Origin: Klebsormidium nitens
Taxonomy: Eukaryota > Streptophyta > Klebsormidiophyceae > Klebsormidiales > Klebsormidiaceae
Direction of reading: 5' to 3'
Assembly: GCA_000708835.1 (NCBI GenBank)
Contig: DF237029.1
Location: 86,658-150,657, forward strand
DNA: 64,000 nt
The position numbers and the translations under genes are program-made. Positions within the stretch are counted from its first letter, which is position 1; each line of letters starts with the position of its first letter. Shown in pieces: positions 47,296 to 58,863 of this stretch. The notes below the pieces were generated by a model, which saw only the letters and a program-made list of their open reading frames with translations, was not told where the DNA came from and did not search any database.

Positions 47296-48939
47296 AAAGC
47301 TTATACTTTAGCATGTATATTACAGGTATCTCGGAGTTGTTAGGTAAAAGTTGTGACACCTTTGTAAGAAGGTCGCATTGCAACACGCAGATGTGGCCTC
47401 GATGAAACTTTAACCTTCTAGATTATCTCGATCTAGATAACAATAGCTTGCTGATTTCGACCAGAGTCAGGTAGGAATCAGCGTTGATAACTGCAGAGGT
47501 CGTGTTTAAAATCATAGCTAGAAGCATCCACTCGAGCAAAACTCTTACAAGAGAAATAATGCATAAAGACTTGAGCAGATGAATGAGTTTTATAGTGCTT
47601 GTTTGTGTATAATGACCTGACAGTTGACAAGTGTTTAAAGTTCATCTGGCCCGACGCCAGAGAGCGGTTGATCTATCTGAAGTCTTTTCAAAGCTCCCAA
47701 GCATGGAAACTTCGAACATTGGGTGATCGACTGGTGTGGCAATCGATACTGATCATTCTTGCTAGGTATTGTTTTGCGATCACATGTGTGTGCCAGATTA
47801 CGTGGCTCGTTGTTTGTCGGACGATGCGTAAAGTTCTAAACACGGCCGCCCATGCATTAAATATATGCCGTGGTCAAATTAACGCACAACCGACGTTGCC
47901 CCACATGCAATGCTGTCTGAGTCTAATTCAGACCTTATGCAAAGCTGATGGATCCGTCGCTAACCATTACATGCAGCTCGCAATAACCTGGGGCTCCCAA
48001 GCCTGGAAAGCACATCCGATGAATTTCTAAACGATGCAGCAATGTGCGGAAGCTTAAGTGCCTTTGTGACGCGTCCCTGATGGGACCCGTCTCCATCTGT
48101 TTGCTGCCTCGAGCTACAGCTAGATCCAATCATCAACCGGCTCTTTCCAACTCTAGTGCATCGAAGCAGAAGCTGGTGAGAGTAGGATTCTGCCTTGCTC
48201 GTTCATGTAGTAGTGGTTGTAATTGATCCGTATAACAAGGTCGGCAAGATGAGGGAAATGGCCCACGTTCAGTTTTGAAGACAGGACCTGCAGCGACGGC
48301 GGGCAGCGACTCGTCAAGATGGTCGAAAAGGACATCAAAGAGACATCAAAATTCACGGAATTATTCCAACTTCTAAAGAGGCCGGAACCGAAATATGGCT
48401 ATGCTCGAAACGAGCGAGAGGGCAAATTGGCCGTCGAGAGAAAGGTCTAGTGCAGAAACAAATCAAACTTGCTTATCAAAGCGATTACATCCACTGTCGT
48501 GCGTAATCTCCAATTTGCTAACTTCGGGAAGAGGTAAACGAGCCAGACTCGTAGCGCATCATGCAGAACGATTACCAGACGGATAATAGCACGGTGAGCT
48601 TCCGTTGGCAACTGCGCAGCCTTGTCCGAGGCGGAACAAAAATTTGTTTGTCACCATGAGGGACAATTTAGAAGGGACCTTGGTGTATGACAGCACGCTC
48701 ATGCTTGTTAAGCAAAAGGCACAGGAGCACTATTTTGCACTGTTTTGCATCCAGGACGCCACCCCCTATCCGTATCAAGACGTGATAGTTTGTCGCATCG
48801 TCGAGCCTCGGCCGAAGACGCCACCGCCTGCCCTCAGTAACAAAACCAAGAGTAACAACCAATCGATCAGCGACTTTAAGCCCTGACCCGAATGGACCGC
48901 GGCAGGAAAACAGACTTGTCAAGCGGAAAAAGAGCACAC
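47296..48939. other. Tail-to-tail intergenic region (cyclin D / GCP5)
   Basis: No conserved coding block is seen. A 93-codon open frame at 48605-48886 has no recognisable features and is not called. Confidence 0.5.
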
Positions 48940-51900
48940 CTAGAAGCCCGATACGGACGGGGCACCTCCTCCGCAGCAGGCAGAATCAATGCCTCGTTTT
49001 TTGGGTAGACACATTTCAGAGTGGAACGGAAGAAGGTGGTCGCGCCTCACCCGCAGCAGGAAGACCATGCTCTCGTGGAACTGGCGCTCGAGGCGCAGCA
49101 TCTCGGCCTCGCCGCGCGCGAGGACGTCCGGGTTCGCGCCGTCCGAGGAGAGCGTCCGCTGGAGCGAGCAGAAGTCCAGCGCGATCGCGACCATTGTGCG
49201 CACACGGCTCGCCAGGAGCGTCCACTGCAGCAAGCGGTCAGGGAATCGGGTGAGACTCCCCGCTGGTGGGAATGTGAGACTTGTAAGAGTCAGTACGCTG
49301 TTGTTGAATTTCTTATGGACGAACTCAATGTTCGTCCAGAAAATATTTCTGTCGGCATTTTCCATATAAGAATTTGACGTGCATCTCGGTGTTGTTACAA
49401 AGAAACATTGGAAGTTTTACAAGAACGTTTGAGCTTTGCAAGGTGTTTTCAGGGGGTATTGAGGATTTGGGAGACTTCTAAGGACCCCAGGATCTAAGGA
49501 AGTGCGCTCTGTAATCATCGGGCGTTCCAGGTCAAGGGGTTTGGGGGTCGCTCATGTTTGAAGTTGGGGGATTTGTGGTCTTTATATGGTTAGCGCGGCA
49601 GATTCGTAGCGCACATCCAAAGGTTTGAACCACTTTGAACGAGGCAGCTCGTACAAGCGACTCGTGCGTTTGAGGGTTTGTCCATGTCATTGTTCTGGGC
49701 AGGATTTGAGATCTGAGGTATGGCATGTCGAAAGCGTCCGCTGGCGCTTGGCGGGATCGCAACTTTAGAAAACTAGCGAGAGACAAACCGAAAGGATGCC
49801 CTTCGCGGACCACTGTTGAAACTGAAAAGGACCGGCAGAACGCGCAGATCGCACGGAGCGTCTCACCAGCTTGTCGGAGGCGACGAGGCACTGCTTCTGG
49901 ATTGCGGCCAGGTAGCGCTCGTGGCACGCGATGACCTCGTCCAGGCTGGTCGCCGCGGCCATCTCCGTGCGAAGGTCCAGCCACGCGCTGTGGAGGACCT
50001 GGCGGGGAAGCGGGATGGGCAGTGAGCTTTCAGCCTATTGAAGCGCCGTTTGAGTGGGCCATTTCGACGTCAAACTCACGAAAAATAATAGCAAGCCGAG
50101 ATAGTAGGAAGGTAACCGCACTGAGATGGTTAGGGCTAGTTTGGTGGTTAGTGGGTACGGGTGCGGAGCGGGTGTATTTTTGAGGTAGAATTTTCTAGTG
50201 TTAGTTGGAGCTTATTATTATTTTGGCTTACTATTATCTTTCTTGAATTTTATCATTTGGACGGCTCCTTTCGACCAGATGCCAGTAAATGAAATAGGTA
50301 CGCGTGGCAACGAGAGCGACGTAGAGAAGACGCGGGGGTGGCCGAGATGGCCACCGACTTGGGAAATATCCCGCTGCTGAGAGCGATATTGACGAGGGGC
50401 ATCATAAAATGCTGAAGTGCGCTTGTTCTTTCAGAGGTAATATAGAGTTGGGTTAATCACTAACCCGGTCCATGACGTATTGGTGCAGCGTGTTGATGAA
50501 GTGGAGCAGCTTTTGCTGGAAGAGGAGCCGCTGCTTGCCCCCGGAGCTGCCCAGGCCGTTGATCTACGGCAGACAGCCACGTAGCACCACGTGAGCGGCT
50601 AGATCGTTCGTCCGGTCCTCCGGCTAGGACAAATCTTTCCGAGCACCAGAGGGATCTTCGACTGAGCCCGGATTGAGCGGAGGCAAGGGCTGTCCCGTCA
50701 AATCGGCCATGTAAAGCGCTTCACAGCTGCACTAATGGCTGGTCGGAAGATTGACGAGAAGATGAACGACGCTCTTCAGTCATGTCGCACGGCAACCAGT
50801 GTGCGAGAAAGAAACCGGTTTCAACCGAGGCATTTTGGAGGGGCAGCAGAGCAAAGCGGGTTTACCTTCCACCGGGCGGCCCTGTCGAGGCCGTGCTTGG
50901 CCCGCTTGAGCTTGAGTAGAAAGGCCATGACTTGGTTGTACTTGTGGATGGCCGCCTCGCTGATGATCAGCTCCAGCGGCCACGATACCTGCGCAACGAA
51001 CCGAAGGCACTAGAATAAGAGAGAAGGTCCTCTTTGCCTAGTCAGATCACAAAAGTGCGGGCTAAGGTGGGAACGACAACGAAGACACAGGATGGATGAT
51101 TGAGAGGTGGGCCCGGCTGGTGTGCCCCATTCACGCGGTTCTTAAAAGCTTGAGGTTGGTGCCGATTGATATCTTGCCACCATAGTGGAACACGCACCGC
51201 CCATCCAGAAACTACAAAGCTGAACTATCAGAACATCTCGAAGCGCTGCCGAGTACTGGCTCTTTTTGTTAAGATCCAAAGAGTCCATTCGAACTAACGT
51301 TTCGACAACCGCTTGCTTATCGTTGACCTCACTAAGCAACAACCCGGCGCTCTCGGCAGCTAGGACCTCCTGCTTTTGCACAGTGTGAGCTATACGAGCA
51401 CACTCTTCCCCCACACCACACCGCACGCTTGACGCATCCATGCTGCGGGCCCGACCTACCTTGTAAGAGAAGCGGAGGCAGTCGAGCGCGTCGATGCCGA
51501 AGCTGCGCAGGACGGGGCGGTGGCTGGGGGCGTCGCTGCCTTCCGGGTCGACGACCCGGATCAGCAGCGAGTCCTGGATGAGGGACAGGGCGGAGTCGCC
51601 CGAAGCGCGCACCGAGTTCTGCGAGAAAAGGGCTCAGAAGGTTTGATACGCAGTCGAGAGACCGCCTTCTGAGGCGGTTGCAGAAGAGAAGCGCGATCGA
51701 TGGGGTAGGTACTGACGTCATCTCTCGGGGTTTGCTGAAAGCAAGACTCGCCTTGGATGTGGTGTTATCAGCACGGTTTATATGGTCGTAAGGCGTTACT
51801 CCATTCCTGCTCGCTGCTTGAAAGGACGAAGCTCCCCCAACATCCCTGCTCTATGAATCGTCCTACCACTCCAAAGAAAGACAGAACCCCAAAAGTCAGC

Positions 51901-54900
51901 AAGGAACCATCCAACAGCGATATGCCCTACAAACGTGACACTGTCCGATACGTAGAACCCATACCTTCGCACTACATCACCAGGCCCCAACAATTTAAAA
52001 CAGCCAAAACTCCCCCCACCTGGAGCATGGTGTTGAGCTCGTGGAAGTCGTCCCAGGGCTCGCGCCGCTCCAGCTTGGCGAAGAGCGCGGTCGTGAACTG
52101 GTGCAGCACGTCGCCCGACCCGAGCAGGTACACCGCGCGCAGGATGGCCAGCTCCTCGATCAGCTGCCACTCGCCCATCAGCCGCGCCAGCAGCCGTGCA
52201 CCCACGTGGTCGACCTGCACTCTTGGGCGCTTTCAGGGTTAAGCGCGGGTTAGGGAGTGGGGTTTCAAGTGGTTCATATGCTGTTACTTCCAGGGTTTCG
52301 GGGTTGCAGGAACGGGTTTGTGAGATAAGGCGGATGCTGTGGCTGCTGTTCGAAAAGGAATTTTGCAACCGCTTGCGGAGGAGCTTTCTCGCCGCGCGCA
52401 CGTACGATGCACCTGCACCGTCGGGCGCGCTCTCAAGGCTCACAGGTTACATGATTGTTGTTTCGGGTAGGTCGTGTACTGTTGCATTCTGCTCGGAGAG
52501 GACTGTTGCATTGCCCGAAAAGGAGCTGTTTTTGTCGTGTGCCAGCATGGTCCACGACAAAATCTACACGTGGGATCAGTGCGCTGTTCCGGGCAAATTA
52601 TTGGGTTGCGAAGCAAGAACCTAGCAGAATGTTGACTAGCGGAAGAGTTGCGCGCCGGAAATACTCAACGTTCGAGGGGCCAGAGCAAGAAACTGCGAGT
52701 GGAAGCAGAAGGATTCTGAGTTGCCAAGAAAGATGCGGTGTGCTCCTTCAAGCAGAAATATCTTGCTTGATGAACGACAAGCTGATTGCACAACTCTCCA
52801 AGCCTCGCTTTACAATGTCCGCACTCCCACGTAGACCTCTAAGCAATCTCCAGATTCGTCTTAGCGCATCGAACTGATTCGGAGTAACCCTTTAACGTTT
52901 AACTCTCCACAACCGATTCACAAGAATCTCCAGAAGATGTCCCAAACTTCGTACCTGCTGGCCGATATGTTTTAAGAGGCACTCCTGGATGAGCACCGCA
53001 GGCGGCGGCGTCGCTCTGAGCCTCGCCTTCCGGAGCCATTCCAGCTCGTCCCCTCTCCCCACTCCGAAACTGACACGTGGCAGCCACGTGGGCTCTCTAG
53101 CCACTCGCTGCATGAGTGAGCCCGCATCTAGTTTGCACAGATCCACCACCAGCGCCCCTCCGTTCGGCGCGTTCGCGTAGTCGTTCCCCGGTACCCGCCG
53201 AAAAAGTTCGTCATCATCTCCCCGTCCGCTCGTGCTTGCCGCTTCTGTCTCCTGCCCCAGAGCTGCCCGGAGGTCCGCGTCGTCGAGCGGCGGCAAAGCT
53301 AGAAACTCTGCCCTCTCTAGTTGTCCGTCTCCGTTCTGATTCTGGCTTCGAGTGTTGGCGTCATGTCGGAGGAAGCTGTACACGGCGTCCGAATTGGTCT
53401 GCGCGGCCGCTCCTTCGGACGCCTCAATCGCCGCATGCTGCAGCGCGACAGCCCAATCCTCGACTACAAACGACTTCGCCCACAAGCTACTCAAACTATC
53501 CCCTTCATCCGAGCTCTGCGCACTTTCAGACGCCTCGGTCCGTTCCGCCAACACTGTAGCCTTTTCCGCTTCCGACCCCACTTTCGCTGTCACCAACAAC
53601 CTCAGCGAGTCGCAAAACTTGTGGTACAGCGGCCGCCGCTCCTCGCGGCTCCGTTCCGCCGAGAACTCTTCCTTTCCGCCGGAAGGAATCGGCTCCGACG
53701 ACGCAGCCTGCGGAAGCCTTGGCGAGAAGGCGACTTCCGTCCTCAGCGGCGTGTGCAGCGGGGACGCCCTCTGGGACGGGCTGGGCAGCTGCGAGACGAG
53801 GCTTGCGCGCCGGCTGCGTGTGTCCGGCGGAGTGGGGGGATTCGATGCCCGCAGCCCGGGGGAGGGGGGAGCGGAATAGCGGAACGGGCTCTTGGACGGC
53901 GAGGAGAAGGGGAAGGACGTCCGGGGGAAGGGCCCGGCCGACGGGCGCGCCAGCTCCGAGGAGGGGTCCTGAATCACGTGGTTCAGCAGCTGCAGCGATT
54001 TGCCGGTCCGCAGTATGGCCGGGGCGAGGCCGCTCAGGAAGGGGGGGCAGATGAGGTCGTCTTCGGGAGGCGGGGACGTTGGCGTGCTTGCTGCGCTAGC
54101 TGGGGGGGGCAGGAGGGGGTCGGGAACTGAGGAAGGGGAGTCACCAAATGTGANNNNNNNNNNNNNNNNNNNNNNNNNNNNNNNNNNNNNNNNNNNNNNN
54201 NNNNNNNNNNNNNNNNNNNNNNNNNNNNNNNNNNNNNNNNNNNNNNNNNNNNNNNNNNNNNNNNNNNNNNNNNNNNNNNNNNNNNNNNNNNNNNNNNNNN
54301 NNNNNNNNNNNNNNNNNNNNNNNNNNNNNNNNNNNNNNNNNNNNNNNNNNNNNNNNNNNNNNNNNNNNNNNNNNNNNNNNNNNNNNNNNNNNNNNNNNNN
54401 NNNNNNNNNNNNNNNNNNNNNNNNNNNNNNNNNNNNNNNNNNNNNNNNNNNNNNNNNNNNNNNNNNNNNNNNNNNNNNNNNNNNNNNNNNNNNNNNNNNN
54501 NNNNNNNNNNNNNNNNNNNNNNNNNNNNNNNNNNNNNNNNNNNNNNNNNNNNNNNNNNNNNNNNNNNNNNNNNNNNNNNNNNNNNNNNNNNNNNNNNNNN
54601 NNNNNNNNNNNNNNNNNNNNNNNNNNNNNNNNNNNNNNNNNNNNNNNNNNNNNNNNNNNNNNNNNNNNNNNNNNNNNNNNNNNNNNNNNNNNNNNNNNNN
54701 NNNNNNNNNNNNNNNNNNNNNNNNNNNNNNNNNNNNNNNNNNNNNNNNNNNNNNNNNNNNNNNNNNNNNNNNNNNNNNNNNNNNNNNNNNNNNNNNNNNN
54801 NNNNNNNNNNNNNNNNNNNNNNNNNNNNNNNNNNNNNNNNNNNNNNGGATGCACGGCGGGGGCCGGTCTGACTAGGGAGGGGCTGAGTGGCGGGTTCGGG

Positions 54901-57878
54901 GGGGTAAGCACTGCTGTGACTGGACCGGGCTTCGGGGGTTTGCGGGGGGCTGGGACGATGCCGCCGCCGGAGGGAGTGGCCCAGCAGCCAGAAGGCAGAG
55001 TCTTCGATTGGGACCGCGGGGTTTGCACAGATGAACAACTGTACGAATCGAAGCGGAATGTTGAAAAGACAAAACCCCAAACATCCGTAGCCGCTGATGC
55101 TTTTTCTTCTTCGTCAATCACCTCGACGCCTCGGACGCCTTGGAAGATGGACCAGAACCTGATCAGGAAAGAGCATGAGATGAAACGTTGGAAATCGGAA
55201 CCGAGGACGCTTGAGGGCGTTCTCGCTTCGGTTGTGCTCACCTCATTCGCGGCGTCTTGCAGGATGCCTTCCTCCAACCAGGCGTTGAGCGCCGTTAACA
55301 TGGGCTGGAGCGAGGCCAGGAACAGCGAGAGCACGGTGCGATAGGCCGCCTCCTGCACAAGCGGAAAAGCACAACGTGACTGTCTGACCAGCAACGGGGA
55401 GTTAACCACGAATGTCAGTCATACAACATGCAACAACGGGCTTCCAACTCACCATAAGATGCGGGATGTCAGCCCGGTATATGTACACCCCAAGCGCAAA
55501 AGTACTCGGTGCCTTGTCAGAGTCTCCCCGTTGGTCCTCGTCTGTTTTGCTGAAGTTGCAGTGGACTCATAACTCCAGCAGAGGCCTCACCAAAAACAAT
55601 CGACTCCCTTCACAGGAAATAGATGGTAAGAGAGTTAGGAAAAAGGGACGAGTACGGGACGTGGGTTGACCCACCTCGCCGTCTTCGAGGAGGCAGTGTT
55701 GGCCCATCAACTGGTAGAGCACGGACAGCAAGTGCTCCGCGTCGTCCGCCGCGTTGCCGGTCTCTGACGCAGTCACAGCGTCCAGCACCATTTCCAGGAA
55801 CCGACTCCCTTGCAAGACCCTGCATGGCAAGGTAAAACGAAGAAAGTGGGTGTGATCGCCAATCTGTGACTATCGTAGGCTTGGTCTAATAACTCGTGTA
55901 TGCCGTGACGCACAATAAGACGAAATGAAAGGGTCGCCGAGCTGTCGGGACCCCGGATCAGTGACATTTTCAGGAGTGCAAAACCTGGGGGTTGAAGCAT
56001 CCTCCTCACACTTCCGTTTTCACAGGGAGGCTTGGAGTCAAACAACTTCGAACCTTCATGAGGATCCCAACAACCTGAGCCTGTCGACTTGCAGAAAATT
56101 GTCACATCGAGAAGACAACGGAACTGCAACTTAGCCGTCTGTTCGAAGTGGTCATCTCACCCCCGTAGCCTCTGCCGAAGGCTCAGCAGGGTGACTTGGG
56201 TTCCTGCCGCCCCACGAGCTGCCTCACTTTCTGCCTCCACCACAGAGGCCATCAGGCTCTGAACCTGGATCCGCAGCGCATTGGCAAAGGCTTCCATGGT
56301 GGGGCCTCGCGCCTGCCTGCGCTCGTCCCCAAAGCTCTGCCAGGTCTTGGCGCGGACGCCGGCGATCCAATCCTGGAGTTAGTAGAGTTTGGGGCATGGG
56401 TCAGCATTGTTGAGACGGATTCCAGCCAGGTTATCATTGCAAAGCTGCATAACTGTAGATGGAATGAACAATCCTGGAGAAAGCCCAGGCACAGAGGCAC
56501 AGAGGCGTGGTTTTCACATCTTCAATGTGGATTGTTGTTCCTCTGTCTTTTGAGATAAGCTCCATCAGGGCTTAAGGTATAGCTTTGCGCCGGAGGCAAA
56601 CCTGAACGTGCTTGAGGCTGGAAGCTGCAACTAGGAATGGCGCAAGAAGCTGACGCAGGGAGCTGGGGGACAGATGCGTGACGTGCACCCCGTCAATTAG
56701 TTGGAACCGGTGGGCCCCGGAGCAAAAGGCGCTTTGGACAGTGCCTTGCAGTAGGCGGAGCACTTGGCGCACCTGAAAAGGAGGAGACTGTAGCTTAATC
56801 CTTCAGGAAAGCCCGTTCTAGCCTTCTTTCCTTTGTTCTATTCAAGAATTCTTATACACAGTGTAAGACTAGACATGAGTACTTTGGTCTGCAAGAAAGG
56901 TCTTAATTTTCGAACTTTAAAATCAACCAGGAGTTTTTATGCGACCCTCCTGATGTGTTCTCAAGCGTAGAAACAACAACTTTACGTTCAGGAACTTCAC
57001 TTGCCGTCCTTTGTAATACATTCCTTACTGGGTGGGGGCAGCTTGAACGGCTTCTCAACTTCTATCGATGTAGAAGTCCCGTACCCTTTCTTACTTTCCA
57101 AGGGGGGCATACTCACAAGTACGGCTTCAGTGGTCCTCAGGCTCGGGTTTGGTTGCAGGGATGCCAAACCACTTCCCCTGCTTCTGGAGATTGCTTCAAC
57201 CAGAGTGCCACTCAGATCAGCAGCGTTTGGCTCAGCCTCATCTTCCTCAACCAGGTTACTTGGCCCGCTCTCTTCGTCCAACTGCAGGCTGTACGTTTTC
57301 CAGTCAAAGGTGTGGGGGGAATCCTGATCTGAGCCTGCTGTTGCTTCTTCATCGCTGGCTCCTGGAAACTCCTCTGACACTGACTCCCCATCGTCGCTCT
57401 TCAGGTCAGACTCTGTGGACCAGTCATAGCTCCATTCAGAGTCCACGTCATCAGAGTCATCAATGTCTTTGATTGATAGCTCGGTGGAAGGCTCCTCGAA
57501 AAGTTTAGGCTCAAAGTCAAGAGGGGTCGACGCAGGAGCATCAGCAAGGTGGTAAAGCAGACTGAGAACTGATGCATTGACATCCGGATAAAAGGATTGG
57601 AGGGGTTGCTTTTGGAACTTGGCTGTTAGCACCTTCAGAGCATCTGCTTTTCTGAGCTGACTGTTTATTTCAAGGCGCTGGAGCAGCTCCTTGTACTGAG
57701 AGCTTACAGTGCTGGGGTTTGGATCTAAGTACGTGTGCTGTGCTGTGTTCTGCAAGCAGAATTGGAGGGCGATGCTGAAGTTCTCCGTCTGCGGTTGAAG
57801 CTCTGCCTGTCTTTGGACGAGATCTCCAAACAGCTTTTCATTCAGGGCGCGTTCCCGCTGCGCAAACGCGGACGCCAT
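48940..57878 (-). CDS. GCP5: Gamma-tubulin complex component 5 (interrupted by gap)
   Basis: This is a subunit of the gamma-tubulin ring complex that nucleates microtubules. Exons seen, in coding order: 57117-57878, 56602-56772, 56161-56372, 55675-55819, 55242-55352, then one running from the gap (at least 54153) down to 52955, then 52020-52214, 51460-51618, 50866-50988, 50465-50563, 49867-49998, 48940-49224. At least 1190 residues are visible; the part inside 54154-54846 is unknown. GIP1-like blocks include EAVLVRQVLRLLQG, CPPFLSGLAPAILRTGKSLQ; the C-terminal grip domain has GEWQLIEELAILRAVYLLGS, FHELNTMLQ, RLLFQQKLLHFINTLHQYVM and VLHSAWLDL, which favours GCP5 over GCP2/3/4/6. An acidic, Asp/Ser-rich segment lies near residues 150-200 and a long low-complexity insert between the two grips carries an EF-hand-like loop. 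The start at 57878 (MASAFAQRERAL) is the first ATG of the open frame. Confidence 0.88.
50076..50246 (+). mobile_element. MITE-like inverted-repeat element, copy 2 (GCP5 intron)
   Basis: It is about 171 bp, bounded by TCACGAAA and TTTCTTGA, and matches the reverse complement of 24258-24431 along its length. It sits in the GCP5 intron between the exons at 50465-50563 and 49867-49998. It contains no open frame. Confidence 0.75.
54154..54846. other. Assembly gap (N run) inside GCP5
   Basis: There are 693 unspecified bases. They hide part of the GCP5 coding sequence between the exon at 55242-55352 and the exon entering from 54153. Confidence 0.99.
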
Positions 57879-58207
57879 CAGAACATCAAATGTGATTCGT
57901 GAGCATTTCAGCAGGACCCGCTTGCAGACGGACTCCCTGTGACCCCGCCCCACTTTCTTCCCCCTTCAGTTCAAGCATCTTCGCGTCAAATTGGGCCGTA
58001 AGCGCTGAAGGCTGAAAGTGTCAATTGGTAACCCAACCACATCAATGATCAATCCCCCCTCCCTTGTTATGCTCCTGGACTTTCTTGATGATGGTGGTGG
58101 CACTGCAGCAAGAGGCACAAAGTTTGCGAATAGAATTCGGGAGAATCGGACACGGACAGCCTGTTCGGACACTTGAAAGTGCTCGGGTAGCAGGAAGAAT
58201 ACACCAG

Positions 58208-58348
58208 AACCCTAAGGTCAGTGGCTTAGCCGTTAGTAGGAACCCTAATCGTAGAGCAGTCACAGGGAAAAGGCGTAACCCTAACAAACCGTCACAGAGA
58301 AGTGGCGTAACCCTAACATACCGTCACTGCTTTTCTACTTAACCCTAA
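58208..58348. promoter_or_regulatory. Cluster of five telo-box motifs
   Basis: AACCCTAA occurs at 58208, 58241, 58277, 58309 and 58341. Two copies lie in a repeated GCGTAACCCTAAC context. In plants telo boxes (AAACCCTA-type) act in promoters of growth and translation genes and recruit TRB/Polycomb factors. The role here is inferred. Confidence 0.65.
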
Positions 58349-58370
58349 GTCATCATGAGTGCCCGGGTGC

Positions 58371-58704
58371 TTCTTCGGCTAGGTACCGCACGAGAAGCGA
58401 CGGTGCATACCGTGCGTTGCCAAATCTGGTCCGGTACCGTCCGCACCCGATTCTCCCAAATTTTATTCGCAAACTTTGTACGTTTTGCGGCACTGCATGG
58501 TACCCAAATCACATGTAGGGTAGGTATTCAGAATCACAATTGGCATTGCTGCTTGCAATATGCAGGCATTTGGGAGTTTGAACTGCATCCTCGAGTCTGA
58601 GTCACAGAGCGAAGTGCACGGTACTACGTAGGATAGGTACGTACCGAGGTCCATGGGTAGTGTGAGCTCAATGCGGTACCGTACCGGGCGCGGTTGGGGC
58701 AGCG
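58371..58704. repeat. GTAC-rich block in the GCP5/LSD1 promoter
   Basis: Words such as GGTACC, GGTACGTACC, CGGTACCGTACCGGG and GGTAGGTA recur across this segment, as in the other divergent promoters of this window. Confidence 0.5.
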
Positions 58705-58863
58705 CGCTGGGTGTGATCGAGGAGGATCCCCCTCAATCCACTCACATGTGCACAGTGCATGAGCTGAAAATGACATCACTCCTGTGGCTATGGCGGCTCC
58801 AGCGAGCGTCTCTCCAAAACCTGCTTGTGAGATCGTCAATGTGTGACTGATTGCTTTCAGGGC

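Larger units (their letters stand above)
57879..58863. other. Head-to-head intergenic region (GCP5 / LSD1-type gene)
   Basis: A compact region of under 1 kb that probably holds both promoters. It contains five telo-box motifs (58208-58348) and a GTAC-rich block (58371-58704). A non-coding first exon for the LSD1-type gene could lie here because an AG acceptor immediately precedes the GGC-ATG at 58861. Confidence 0.6.

Noticed and set aside
48605-48886. 93-codon plus-strand open frame downstream of GCP5
   Set aside because: It has no conserved motif, no splice context and no neighbours supporting a gene.
54000-55409. Open frames across 54154-54846 on both strands, apart from the GCP5 exon entering it
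   Set aside because: They are artefacts of the second N run.
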